Shown here one piece after another: positions 1-5,825 of a DNA stretch of 7,912 nucleotides; the stretch's first letter is position 1, and each line of letters opens with the position of its first letter. The notes beneath the pieces are model-generated. The model was not told the DNA's origin. It did no database searches and saw only the letters and a program-made list of their open reading frames with translations. Made by a program: the position numbers and the translations under genes. The DNA is from Spirochaetota bacterium (GTDB taxonomy: Bacteria > Spirochaetota > B62-G9 > DRHN01). Location of the stretch: positions 1 through 7,912 of the forward strand of contig JAGLSF010000088.1 of assembly GCA_023136305.1 (NCBI GenBank), written 5' to 3'.

Positions 1-62
1 AGCGCAGCACTAACAGATGAATCAACTCCTCCGCTCATGGCGACGAGAACCTTTGTTTTCAT
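1..62 (-). CDS. mnmA: tRNA-specific 2-thiouridylase MnmA, N-terminal fragment cut by the window edge
   Basis: Only the first 20 codons are present, read on the minus strand from ATG at 62-60. They give MKTKVLVAMSGGVDSSVSAA. The SGGVDSS stretch (residues 10-16) is the PP-loop that binds ATP in N-type ATP pyrophosphatases, and this wording at the extreme N-terminus is typical of MnmA (TrmU). MnmA adenylates U34 of tRNA Lys, Glu and Gln and replaces the C2 oxygen with sulfur to give s2U. The start lies 6 bases after the stop codon of the cysteine desulfurase, with an AAGGG ribosome-binding site 9 bases before the ATG, so the two are co-transcribed. A gene order of desulfurase then mnmA is known from Bacillus (yrvO-mnmA) and many other bacteria. 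ArgG and other PP-loop enzymes share the motif, but the context favours MnmA. The catalytic cysteines lie outside the window. Confidence 0.88.
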   Translation of the reverse strand, partial: MKTKVLVAMSGGVDSSVSAA

Positions 63-68
63 CCTTGC

Positions 69-1238
69 TTACCCTTGATTGTTACTATGAAAGGATGACA
101 CGCTTCGGAGACGATCAACAATGCCTGGCAAAATTTCAAGAACCCGGTCTATATCATCCTCAGAATTGAATCTCCCCAGGGAGAATCGCATAGAACCAAT
201 TGCCATCCCCTCGTCGAGTCCGATTGCCTGGAGCACATGGGACTGTTCGAGTGTCGCGAAACTGCACGCTGACCCGGTGGAGCAGGCTACTCCTGACATA
301 TCGAGGCTCAAGAGCAGTGATTCACCGTCCACACCGCGGAAGGAAACATGAACATTGTTGGGGAGCCTTTTTGAAGGATGCCCGTTTAACCGCACCTCAC
401 GTATGTGGTTTATGATACCCTGGATGAGTTTGTCTCTGAGACCTGTGATCTTCCGCCGAATGCGCTCAATATGTTCGATTGCAATGCTCACTGATTTACC
501 AAAACCCACTATGCCTGGTACGTTGTGTGTGGACGCACGTCTTCCATCCTCTTGCTTTCCCCCGTGTATGAAAGGGTGAATCCGGGTTCCGCGCCGTATA
601 TACAACAGACCGACGCCCTTTGGTCCGTGAATCTTGTGAGCGGATGCGCTTAAAAGATCGATGCCGGGATTGTGTAACTCAATCGGCACATGTCCGAAAC
701 TTTGAACAGCATCGGTATGGAAAAGCACCCCATGTTCACTGGTGATCCGAGCGATGTCCTCAACAGGTTCAATAGTACCGATTTCGTTGTTTGCATGCAT
801 GATTGATACGAGTATAGTTCGTCCATTGATTGCCCGCTGCACGTCGTCGGGGTCCACCAGACCGTTGCCATCGACAGAGAGATACACGATCTCGAATCCT
901 CTCCGTTCAAGGTAGTGGCAGGTTTTGAGTACGCTGTGATGCTCGACGGATGAGGTGATAATCCGGTTTCCCCTGTCGCGCAGTGCAAATGCCGCCCCCT
1001 GTATCGCATGATTATTGCTTTCAGTACCGCCACTTGTAAACACAAGCTCATCCGGATAGGCACCGATATTTTTAGCGATGGAATTCCGCGTCTGTTCAAT
1101 TGCCCGGCGAGCCAGCTGACCAATGGTATGAATACTCGACGGATTGCCGTACAGGTCTGTGAGATAGGGGAGCATTGCCTCCATGACTGCAGAATCAACC
1201 TGTGTGGTTGCAGCGTTATCGAGATAGATTGGATTCAT
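69..1238 (-). CDS. iscS: Cysteine desulfurase, NifS/IscS class I, probably feeding MnmA
   Basis: A PLP enzyme that takes sulfur from L-cysteine, leaving alanine and a persulfide on its own catalytic cysteine. The 389-residue length is normal for the family. Seen directly: the N-terminal YLDNAATT; TSGGTESNN (68-76) for the PLP phosphate; H100, which stacks on the PLP ring; N151; D176 and Q179 in HTDAVQSFG; the Schiff-base lysine K202 in SAHKIHGPKG; and the catalytic loop TGSACSF with C325, followed by LEQSHVL. A second cysteine, C319, lies six residues before C325. The gene follows an Rrf2 regulator after a 177-base gap and is followed after 6 bases by mnmA. No iscU-type scaffold lies between them, which favours tRNA thiolation over a full ISC operon; Fe-S assembly is not excluded. 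The ribosome-binding site is not ideal: AAAGG lies 13 bases upstream and AAGGG abuts the ATG. The symbol iscS marks the family; nifS or yrvO-like would be equally fair. Confidence 0.95.
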   Translation of the reverse strand: MNPIYLDNAATTQVDSAVMEAMLPYLTDLYGNPSSIHTIGQLARRAIEQTRNSIAKNIGAYPDELVFTSGGTESNNHAIQGAAFALRDRGNRIITSSVEHHSVLKTCHYLERRGFEIVYLSVDGNGLVDPDDVQRAINGRTILVSIMHANNEIGTIEPVEDIARITSEHGVLFHTDAVQSFGHVPIELHNPGIDLLSASAHKIHGPKGVGLLYIRRGTRIHPFIHGGKQEDGRRASTHNVPGIVGFGKSVSIAIEHIERIRRKITGLRDKLIQGIINHIREVRLNGHPSKRLPNNVHVSFRGVDGESLLLSLDMSGVACSTGSACSFATLEQSHVLQAIGLDEGMAIGSMRFSLGRFNSEDDIDRVLEILPGIVDRLRSVSSFHSNNQG

Positions 1239-1415
1239 CCCTTGCTTTCATCCTTTACGATTAAAATGCATGATGTCTTTTTCGCAGCATGTACCGTATA
1301 CAAATTAACAGTGTACAAGGTGGAAGGCGATATTGCGTTTACACCAGTTTATTGAGGGGATCAGGGGTATCACGCCAATTACTCCAGGGGTTATATGAAC
1401 AGCTGTTTGCTCCGA
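1239..1415 (-). other. Gap between regulator and desulfurase genes
   Basis: This stretch is 177 bases, long for genes in one operon. I see no hairpin with a T-run that would end transcription, and no convincing promoter. An 11-codon out-of-frame reading frame starts at ATG 1251 (minus strand) and overlaps the desulfurase start, but its ribosome-binding site would abut the ATG, so it is probably not used. A TGTAC/GTACA inverted repeat with an 18-base spacer lies inside the gap. It may be the remnant of an internal promoter or a processing site; nothing firm can be said. Confidence 0.4.
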
Positions 1416-1859
1416 TCAGATCTCATAGAGCAGGACATTTCTCTCCTTATTCCTGTTAATATCCACCATTTTTTGCAGGGTAATACTCTGGAGGGATTGA
1501 GAGAAGTTGACGCTCACCTCACCCCACACATCGCGAGTAGTACAGTTGGGGGACCGATTACAAATATCGGGATTATCGATGCATTCAACGAGGTTGATGG
1601 AGCCTTCGAGAGTTTTCAGGATATCACACAGTGTGATCTGATCCGGCGATTTTGAAAGGATATATCCCCCATGTCCCACACGGCTTGAAATAACAAGGCT
1701 TGCACCTTTCAGAGCATCGACGATATGCTGAAGGTAACCTTCAGATATCTCCTGTCGCCGGGCGATGTCCTTCAGTAGTATGGGGCTGTCTCCAAAATGC
1801 ATTGCCAGCTCGAGCATGAATCGTGCTCCGTACCTACCTTTGGTTGATATACGTATCAT
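1416..1859 (-). CDS. Rrf2-family transcriptional regulator with a three-cysteine cluster motif (IscR/CymR-like)
   Basis: A 147-residue winged-helix DNA-binding protein of the Rrf2 family. The N-terminus (MIRISTKGRYGARFMLELA) is the family signature. Residues 28-60 form the helix-turn-helix (LLKDIARRQEISEGYLQHIV, then LKGASLVISSRVG), and GHGGY (62-66) is the wing. Towards the C-terminus are C93, C100 and C106 (C-x6-C-x5-C) followed by TTRDVW. In IscR and several relatives the matching cysteines ligate a [2Fe-2S] cluster; CymR, which senses cysteine through CysK, lacks them. A cluster-sensing role is therefore inferred. E. coli IscR has x5/x5 spacing, so this one is longer by one residue. GGAGG (1866-1870) lies 6 bases before the ATG. 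It heads the operon with the desulfurase and mnmA, and its own promoter carries a palindrome it probably binds. The family assignment is firm; the ligand is not. Confidence 0.92.
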   Translation of the reverse strand: MIRISTKGRYGARFMLELAMHFGDSPILLKDIARRQEISEGYLQHIVDALKGASLVISSRVGHGGYILSKSPDQITLCDILKTLEGSINLVECIDNPDICNRSPNCTTRDVWGEVSVNFSQSLQSITLQKMVDINRNKERNVLLYEI

Positions 1860-1891
1860 GCTATTCCTCCGAATCTGATAACACTACTAAT

Positions 1892-1920
1892 ATTATATGT
1901 TATGTGCCAATTTAGCACAA
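1892..1920 (-). promoter_or_regulatory. Promoter of the Rrf2-desulfurase-mnmA operon
   Basis: On the minus strand, TTGTGC (1920-1915) and TATAAT (1897-1892) are separated by exactly 17 bases. The -10 box is full consensus; the -35 box matches three of six positions, which suits a regulated promoter. Transcription would begin near 1885, leaving a leader of about 25 bases with GGAGG before the regulator's ATG. The palindrome at 1903-1919 covers the -35 box and spacer. Confidence 0.7.
1903..1919. promoter_or_regulatory. Candidate operator palindrome over the Rrf2 operon promoter
   Basis: The 17-base sequence TGTGCCAATTTAGCACA is an inverted repeat about a central base: seven of eight pairs match, with TGTGC/GCACA arms. 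It sits across the -35 box and spacer, where a bound dimer would block RNA polymerase. Rrf2 proteins bind dyads as dimers and often repress their own operon. That this is the site of the adjacent regulator is inference; I did not see the site repeated elsewhere in the window. Confidence 0.6.
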
Positions 1921-1937
1921 GCTTAATTTCCTTACTG

Positions 1938-1967
1938 AATATAGTATGATACAATGCTGATTGTCGA
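1938..1967 (-). promoter_or_regulatory. Possible second, upstream promoter for the Rrf2 operon
   Basis: On the minus strand TCGACA (1967-1962) and TATATT (1943-1938) are separated by 18 bases. Both boxes are one mismatch from consensus. If real, its transcript would start near 1931 and cross the palindrome at 1903-1919. The region is AT-rich, so a chance match is quite possible. Confidence 0.25.
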
Positions 1968-2004
1968 GCTTTAAATTGAATATGTCCAAATGTACGAATT
2001 GCAC

Positions 2005-2535
2005 TTATCTAGCAGGGGGGGGCATTGCGTTGAGCCTGAGATATGCCAGTGCGGTGAGATATGCGTCGCCGATGGAGCGATGCCTCTGCTCACTGTTATA
2101 CGCAATATGCAGTCGGCCCAGAAGGGCATCGAGATTGTGGGCTCTGGCGTGGGAAAATGCCTTCCTCGAGAGCTCGAGGGTATCTATGATGGGGTTCTTC
2201 AGCAAAGGGGTGCCTGCCTTCCCCATGTAGTATGAGATAAACCCCACGTCAAAGGGAGCGTTATGGGCTATGAGAGGCAGGTCCCCGATGAAATCGAGAA
2301 ATTTGGGTAAAACTGATTCCAGGGGAGGCGCATCTCGCACCATCTCATCGGTGATGCCGTTTATCCTACTTATTTCAGGTGGGATGTGCATACCAGGATT
2401 GATGAGTGCCTCGAAACCATTCTCCAGCATGACCTGATTGCCTATGAGGGGAACAGCACCGATCTCGAGAATCCTGTCGCCCTGTTCCGGATACAGTCCG
2501 GTGGTTTCGATGTCGAAGGCAATGAGTTTTTTCAT
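2005..2535 (-). CDS. DEDDh 3'-5' exonuclease, DnaQ/epsilon-like
   Basis: A 176-residue protein that is all exonuclease domain. Counting from ATG 2535, Exo I is FDIETTGL with D8 and E10, Exo II is AHNAPFDVGF with D96, and Exo III is HRSIGDA with H152 and D157. All four acidic metal ligands and the general-base histidine of the DEDDh class are present. Members remove nucleotides from 3' DNA or RNA ends, for proofreading or nucleic-acid turnover. The protein lacks the clamp-binding and polymerase-binding tail of a full epsilon subunit, so it may be a stand-alone nuclease; dnaQ is not assigned. A TTG at 2553 would add six residues, but ATG 2535 gives the standard MKKLIAFDIETTG start; neither has a strong ribosome-binding site. 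The 3' end runs through eight G on the plus strand (2015-2022), encoding the Pro-rich tail MPPPAR. The gene sits just below a terminator. Confidence 0.9.
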   Translation of the reverse strand: MKKLIAFDIETTGLYPEQGDRILEIGAVPLIGNQVMLENGFEALINPGMHIPPEISRINGITDEMVRDAPPLESVLPKFLDFIGDLPLIAHNAPFDVGFISYYMGKAGTPLLKNPIIDTLELSRKAFSHARAHNLDALLGRLHIAYNSEQRHRSIGDAYLTALAYLRLNAMPPPAR

Positions 2536-2579
2536 AAAAGACACTGTTCCCAATGAGGATCCATGTCCCTGGAATTTGA

Positions 2580-2619
2580 AAAAGTCCCTGAAGACACTCT
2601 ATGCACTTCAGGGACTTTT
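2580..2619 (-). terminator. Intrinsic terminator after the OmpA-like gene
   Basis: The arms AAAAGTCCCTGAAG (2580-2593) and CTTCAGGGACTTTT (2606-2619) pair perfectly over 14 bases around a 12-base loop. On the minus strand the stem is followed by a T-run, so it ends transcripts from the OmpA-like gene, whose stop lies about 25 bases before it. It is A/T-flanked on both sides and could also stop plus-strand transcription. Only 44 bases separate it from the exonuclease start. Confidence 0.88.
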
Positions 2620-2643
2620 CATAAGGCATTGTACAGAGGTCTT

Positions 2644-3756
2644 TTATTTAACCTCGGCGCCAAATATAACGGCAGCGATAGCATCGATGGGAAGCAGGAC
2701 GATGTCGATTCTTCGGTTGTTGGAGCGGCCTTCCACAGTCCTGTTGCTGTCAATCGGCTGATACTTGCCCAATCCCATTGCAACCATTCTGCGTGGATCG
2801 ATATCTGCCTCATCGAGGAAGAATCGCACCACAGCTGCGCCTCGATGTGAGGAAAGTTCCCAGTTGGTTGGATACTTCTTTTTCAGAGCAGGCGTCACAA
2901 TGCGTTTGGAGTCTGCATTGCCAATTACTCCTATGAAGTATCCATCCAGTTCCTCCATGAGGGGAGCAATCTTTCCGAGGATAATCCTTCCTATGGGTGT
3001 GAGTTCAACGCTTCCCACGTCGAACATGTGTGTTGAAACGACATCGATGGTTATTCCCAGAGTTCCCCTGAGCACCCGGACTTCACCGCGTTTGATCTCA
3101 TCACGAAGTACGTATTTGATACGGTCCAGGGCTATGTCCATGAGAATCCTGGTTTCTTCCTGTATCCCCTCATACATTTCCAGGGCCTGCATGAGTTCCT
3201 CGTTTTCCTTCTCCAGGTCCCACACTCTTCTCTCGTGCAGGGTGGCTTCAATCCTGAGCTGTTCAGCCTCCTGTTCAGCCGCCTCGAGTTTCCGTTTTGC
3301 AATTTCGAGCTGCATGTTGACCTGCTCCAGTTCACGCTCCATCTCATCAACGTCCTGTTCCAGCTCGACTATCTTCGCCTCCTTTACAGCAAGGGATTCG
3401 GATACGGTCCTGGATATGACTGACGGGTCTTCAGGATCAAATCCATATGCCTCGATCTCTTCCTGCCAGTAGGCAATAAGTTCCTCGTATTCGGCGATCT
3501 TCTGTTCCAATTCCCGTTTTTCTGATTCACACTGTCGTTTCTCATTGTCCAGTTTCTGAATCACCGAATTCTTTCCGTCGAGCTGCGTTTTCAGGTCGAC
3601 ATTTTCCGATTCAAGTGATGCCACATCCTCATTGCACGCATCCAGCTTCTCCCGCAATGCCCTGCTTCCACCGGCATATACAGTCATGGCGGGAAGGAAT
3701 ATGGTCATTGCAATGAACAGCGTGATGACTACTGATAAATGACAAGCTTTTTTCAT
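2644..3756 (-). CDS. Secreted coiled-coil protein with C-terminal OmpA/MotB peptidoglycan-binding domain
   Basis: The protein has 370 residues. A signal peptide occupies 1-28 (MKK, hydrophobic 8-24, likely cleavage after VYA). A long Glu/Lys/Leu-rich coiled coil covers about 32-205, broken near 103-118 by the segment YGFDPEDPSV. An OmpA-like domain covers about 225-357. In that domain, D282 (GNADSKR) and R305 (NWELSSHRGAAVVRF) correspond to the residues that hold the diaminopimelate of peptidoglycan, and GRSNNRRIDI (343-352) is the usual closing motif. There is no lipobox and no beta-barrel, so it is probably a periplasmic tether or spacer anchored to the wall, perhaps as an elongated dimer. 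A perfect promoter and GGAGGT (3765-3770, 8 bases before ATG) suggest high expression, and a strong terminator follows, so it is a single-gene unit. The barrel gene is divergent across about 280 bases. C41 and C76 remain in the coiled coil. The partner is unknown. Confidence 0.9.
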   Translation of the reverse strand: MKKACHLSVVITLFIAMTIFLPAMTVYAGGSRALREKLDACNEDVASLESENVDLKTQLDGKNSVIQKLDNEKRQCESEKRELEQKIAEYEELIAYWQEEIEAYGFDPEDPSVISRTVSESLAVKEAKIVELEQDVDEMERELEQVNMQLEIAKRKLEAAEQEAEQLRIEATLHERRVWDLEKENEELMQALEMYEGIQEETRILMDIALDRIKYVLRDEIKRGEVRVLRGTLGITIDVVSTHMFDVGSVELTPIGRIILGKIAPLMEELDGYFIGVIGNADSKRIVTPALKKKYPTNWELSSHRGAAVVRFFLDEADIDPRRMVAMGLGKYQPIDSNRTVEGRSNNRRIDIVLLPIDAIAAVIFGAEVK

Positions 3757-3791
3757 AATGGTGTACCTCCCTATTTTCGATTAGCGTAGTT

Positions 3792-3819
3792 ATTATATTC
3801 CTTTTCAGATAAATGTCAA
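3792..3819 (-). promoter_or_regulatory. Full-consensus sigma70 promoter of the OmpA-like gene
   Basis: On the minus strand TTGACA (3819-3814) and TATAAT (3797-3792) match consensus at every position, with a 16-base spacer. Transcription would start near 3785, giving a leader of about 30 bases. Runs of eight and seven T on the plus strand (3832-3839, 3842-3848) are A-tracts upstream of the -35 box on the coding strand, placed like an UP element. Strong, probably constitutive expression is inferred. Confidence 0.85.
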
Positions 3820-3959
3820 GAGTGCTAGAAATTTTTTTTCATTTTTTTGTGTTTATGCATTTTATCCGATAAGACATACCTGCCTGGTTTTGCAGTCAGG
3901 AGAGAATTATTGCTACTTTATTAAGTATTAAAAAAAATTTAAGAATTAATATAATTAGT

Positions 3960-3988
3960 TTGATAAAAAACCTGGCCCACGCTATACT
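3960..3988 (+). promoter_or_regulatory. Promoter of the outer-membrane barrel gene
   Basis: TTGATA (3960-3965) and TATACT (3983-3988) are separated by exactly 17 bases, and each differs from consensus at one position. Transcription would start near 3995, about 40 bases before GTG 4035. The TTG of the -35 box is the same TTG that would begin the longest reading frame, so a start there would lie upstream of the transcript. A weaker TATAAT at 3950-3955 lacks a good -35 box. Confidence 0.65.
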
Positions 3989-4019
3989 TGGGAGAAACGG
4001 GAACAGAAAAACAGTTATA

Positions 4020-4026
4020 AAAAGGA
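4020..4026 (+). promoter_or_regulatory. Ribosome-binding site that decides the barrel start
   Basis: AAAAGGA ends 8 bases before GTG 4035, the ideal distance. No comparable purine-rich site precedes TTG 3960, which follows an AT-rich stretch. The site therefore favours the GTG start and the signal peptide that follows it. Confidence 0.7.
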
Positions 4027-4034
4027 TTGTCGCG

Positions 4035-5825
4035 GTGCACAGGAAACAAAAGGCCCTGCTGCTCTGCATTCTTTTCCTCCTCAGTCACGGCCCTCTCTCA
4101 GCAAAGACCATACCGAATCGGTTCACCTTCAGGTCTTACTATGATTCTGACAACCGCTTCGATTATAAGCATCTCTACCTTATGTCCCGCCTCAACCTAT
4201 CCCTGGGTGAACGGACCGGGATAGGTGTTACCCTGGTCAAGGGGCGCGGGGAACGGGGCTATTATCCGCAGGGATACTTTTCTGATTCGGAAAGGGGGTT
4301 ATATGAGCAGGGAAGCTACTATGTTGTTGTCGAAGATTTCATAGGTACGAAAAAGATAGTGTTTGGCAACTATACACCCCTTCTCGGGCAGGGGTTGCTG
4401 TTCGGAGGTTCCTACCCGCTTATCCTGTACAATCCCTATTATGATATGGCCCGGATCAGAGACCGGTTATACCCGTCCGATTCCACCTCAAAATCCGTGC
4501 TCCTGGAGGGTATTGCTGCTGAACTCGAAATTGGCGGCCTGACATGCCGGCCCTTCCTTTCATGGAACAGGTTTGACTGCACTGCAGGTGAAAGTGACTA
4601 CTATCTCTATAACGACAATGATGCAGATGGAGTGCCCAACGATGAGGATGAAGACGATTTTACAGGGTTTCTGGACAGGTTTCCGCCTGGCTATTCCTGT
4701 AAGAACCCTCTCGCCTCATGTATTCGGGATTATGCAGATTACGGAAACGAGGGTGACAGGGAGAAACGCAACAATCTGGGTGAATACCTCGCCGGACTCA
4801 ATTGTTCCATACGGACCGACAGGATGCTGTTGGGAGGGTCCCTGTACTACTCGCAGTTCGACAGACTGATCGATCCCTATTACAATTTGAACCCTGGAGA
4901 AGGTGACAAGACAGCACATTTATACAGGGGTAAGAATTATGTGGCGACGAATATCTACTTCAAGATCTATGAGCCGCTTGAGGTTTTCGGTGAAGTGGCG
5001 GGGACCTTCTATCGCCGCCTATCCTATTACCCCGAGCTCAACAATGATTTCATTGCCTCTCTTGGCTTCTCGGGCGGAGTTCGTAAAAAGATAAACCATA
5101 CCGGGATAATACTGTGGGGAGTGTATATTCCCGCCATGCTGGTCAACCCCCACGGACTCGAGCTTCCAGATGGTATCAATAATATCACAGGCGGTCTGGC
5201 CGGGCTCTATCACACAAAGAACAAGCGGCGATTCATACACTATCTGTACGGGTACTCGGAGCTCTTTTCGCCAGAGGGGTCCGGGATGGTGGAGAGGGGA
5301 GTGTCCTACAATCATCGTATCGAATTCCCGGTCTGGCATGATGCGGTTTTCAAGCTGAGAAACAACCTTGAACTCACCGATCACCATTACTACGCCCCTG
5401 AATCACTCTCGATCAGGATCACCTCAAAACTGACGCTACTGCAGAGAACGGACAGGGGGTTTGATCTGCAATGCATACTGGAGAACCGCACGGGCGGACC
5501 GCTCGATAGACGTCTGTTCACGGGAACAGGGCTGTCCGGCGAGATCATCGCAAGGCACAAACGCTACACCGCTTCTTTCCTCTGTATCTACTATCTGACC
5601 GATCGCAGCCGTTACGCTTACCTCTACCCCTATGACCGATCGCTTTACGATTGGAGTTTTATATCTCAGGCGCTATTCGGCCATGGCTTTGCTGGTAGTG
5701 CTCAGTACGTCCGCCACTTCAGAGAACGTTTCATGGTTGGCGTCAAACTCCGCTATCAGCTTGATATTGAGGATGAGGGACACAGGGGAGGCACCCTCTT
5801 CCTGACAAGCCAGATACCCTTATGA
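4035..5825 (+). CDS. Outer-membrane beta-barrel protein with an acidic DxDxDG insert
   Basis: Starting at GTG 4035 gives 596 residues with a clean signal peptide: MHRKQK, hydrophobic 7-21, likely cleavage after LSA at 23. AAAGGA lies 8 bases before that GTG, whereas TTG 3960, 25 codons earlier, has no ribosome-binding site and falls in the promoter. The mature protein is rich in Tyr, Gly and Arg, with alternating polar and hydrophobic strands throughout, as in a large outer-membrane barrel. GNYTPLLGQGLLFGG (111-125) resembles a motif I recall from barrels that carry an N-terminal helix-hairpin-helix in Bacteroidetes and relatives; no such domain is present here. An acidic loop at about 194-208 (DNDADGVPNDEDEDD) resembles a thrombospondin type-3 calcium repeat. 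Nearby C222 and C229 could form a disulfide. There is no TonB plug and no C-terminal aromatic residue (it ends SQIPL). Transport or surface function is unknown. A decayed frame overlaps its stop as ATGA. Confidence 0.82.
   Translation: MHRKQKALLLCILFLLSHGPLSAKTIPNRFTFRSYYDSDNRFDYKHLYLMSRLNLSLGERTGIGVTLVKGRGERGYYPQGYFSDSERGLYEQGSYYVVVEDFIGTKKIVFGNYTPLLGQGLLFGGSYPLILYNPYYDMARIRDRLYPSDSTSKSVLLEGIAAELEIGGLTCRPFLSWNRFDCTAGESDYYLYNDNDADGVPNDEDEDDFTGFLDRFPPGYSCKNPLASCIRDYADYGNEGDREKRNNLGEYLAGLNCSIRTDRMLLGGSLYYSQFDRLIDPYYNLNPGEGDKTAHLYRGKNYVATNIYFKIYEPLEVFGEVAGTFYRRLSYYPELNNDFIASLGFSGGVRKKINHTGIILWGVYIPAMLVNPHGLELPDGINNITGGLAGLYHTKNKRRFIHYLYGYSELFSPEGSGMVERGVSYNHRIEFPVWHDAVFKLRNNLELTDHHYYAPESLSIRITSKLTLLQRTDRGFDLQCILENRTGGPLDRRLFTGTGLSGEIIARHKRYTASFLCIYYLTDRSRYAYLYPYDRSLYDWSFISQALFGHGFAGSAQYVRHFRERFMVGVKLRYQLDIEDEGHRGGTLFLTSQIPL

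Noticed and set aside
1221..1251. An 11-codon reading frame overlapping the desulfurase start, considered as a leader peptide
   Set aside because: Its AAAGG abuts the ATG, the codons show no cysteine or other regulatory pattern, and short frames like this arise by chance.
2765..3472. A 235-codon plus-strand frame, very rich in serine, opposite the OmpA-like gene
   Set aside because: It is the antisense shadow of a coiled-coil gene; Ser-rich composition is what reversed Glu/Lys/Leu codons give.
3889..3900. Short inverted repeat around the GCAG/CTGC and CCTG/CAGG words upstream of the barrel gene
   Set aside because: Stems of only four bases; not distinguishable from chance in this AT-rich region.
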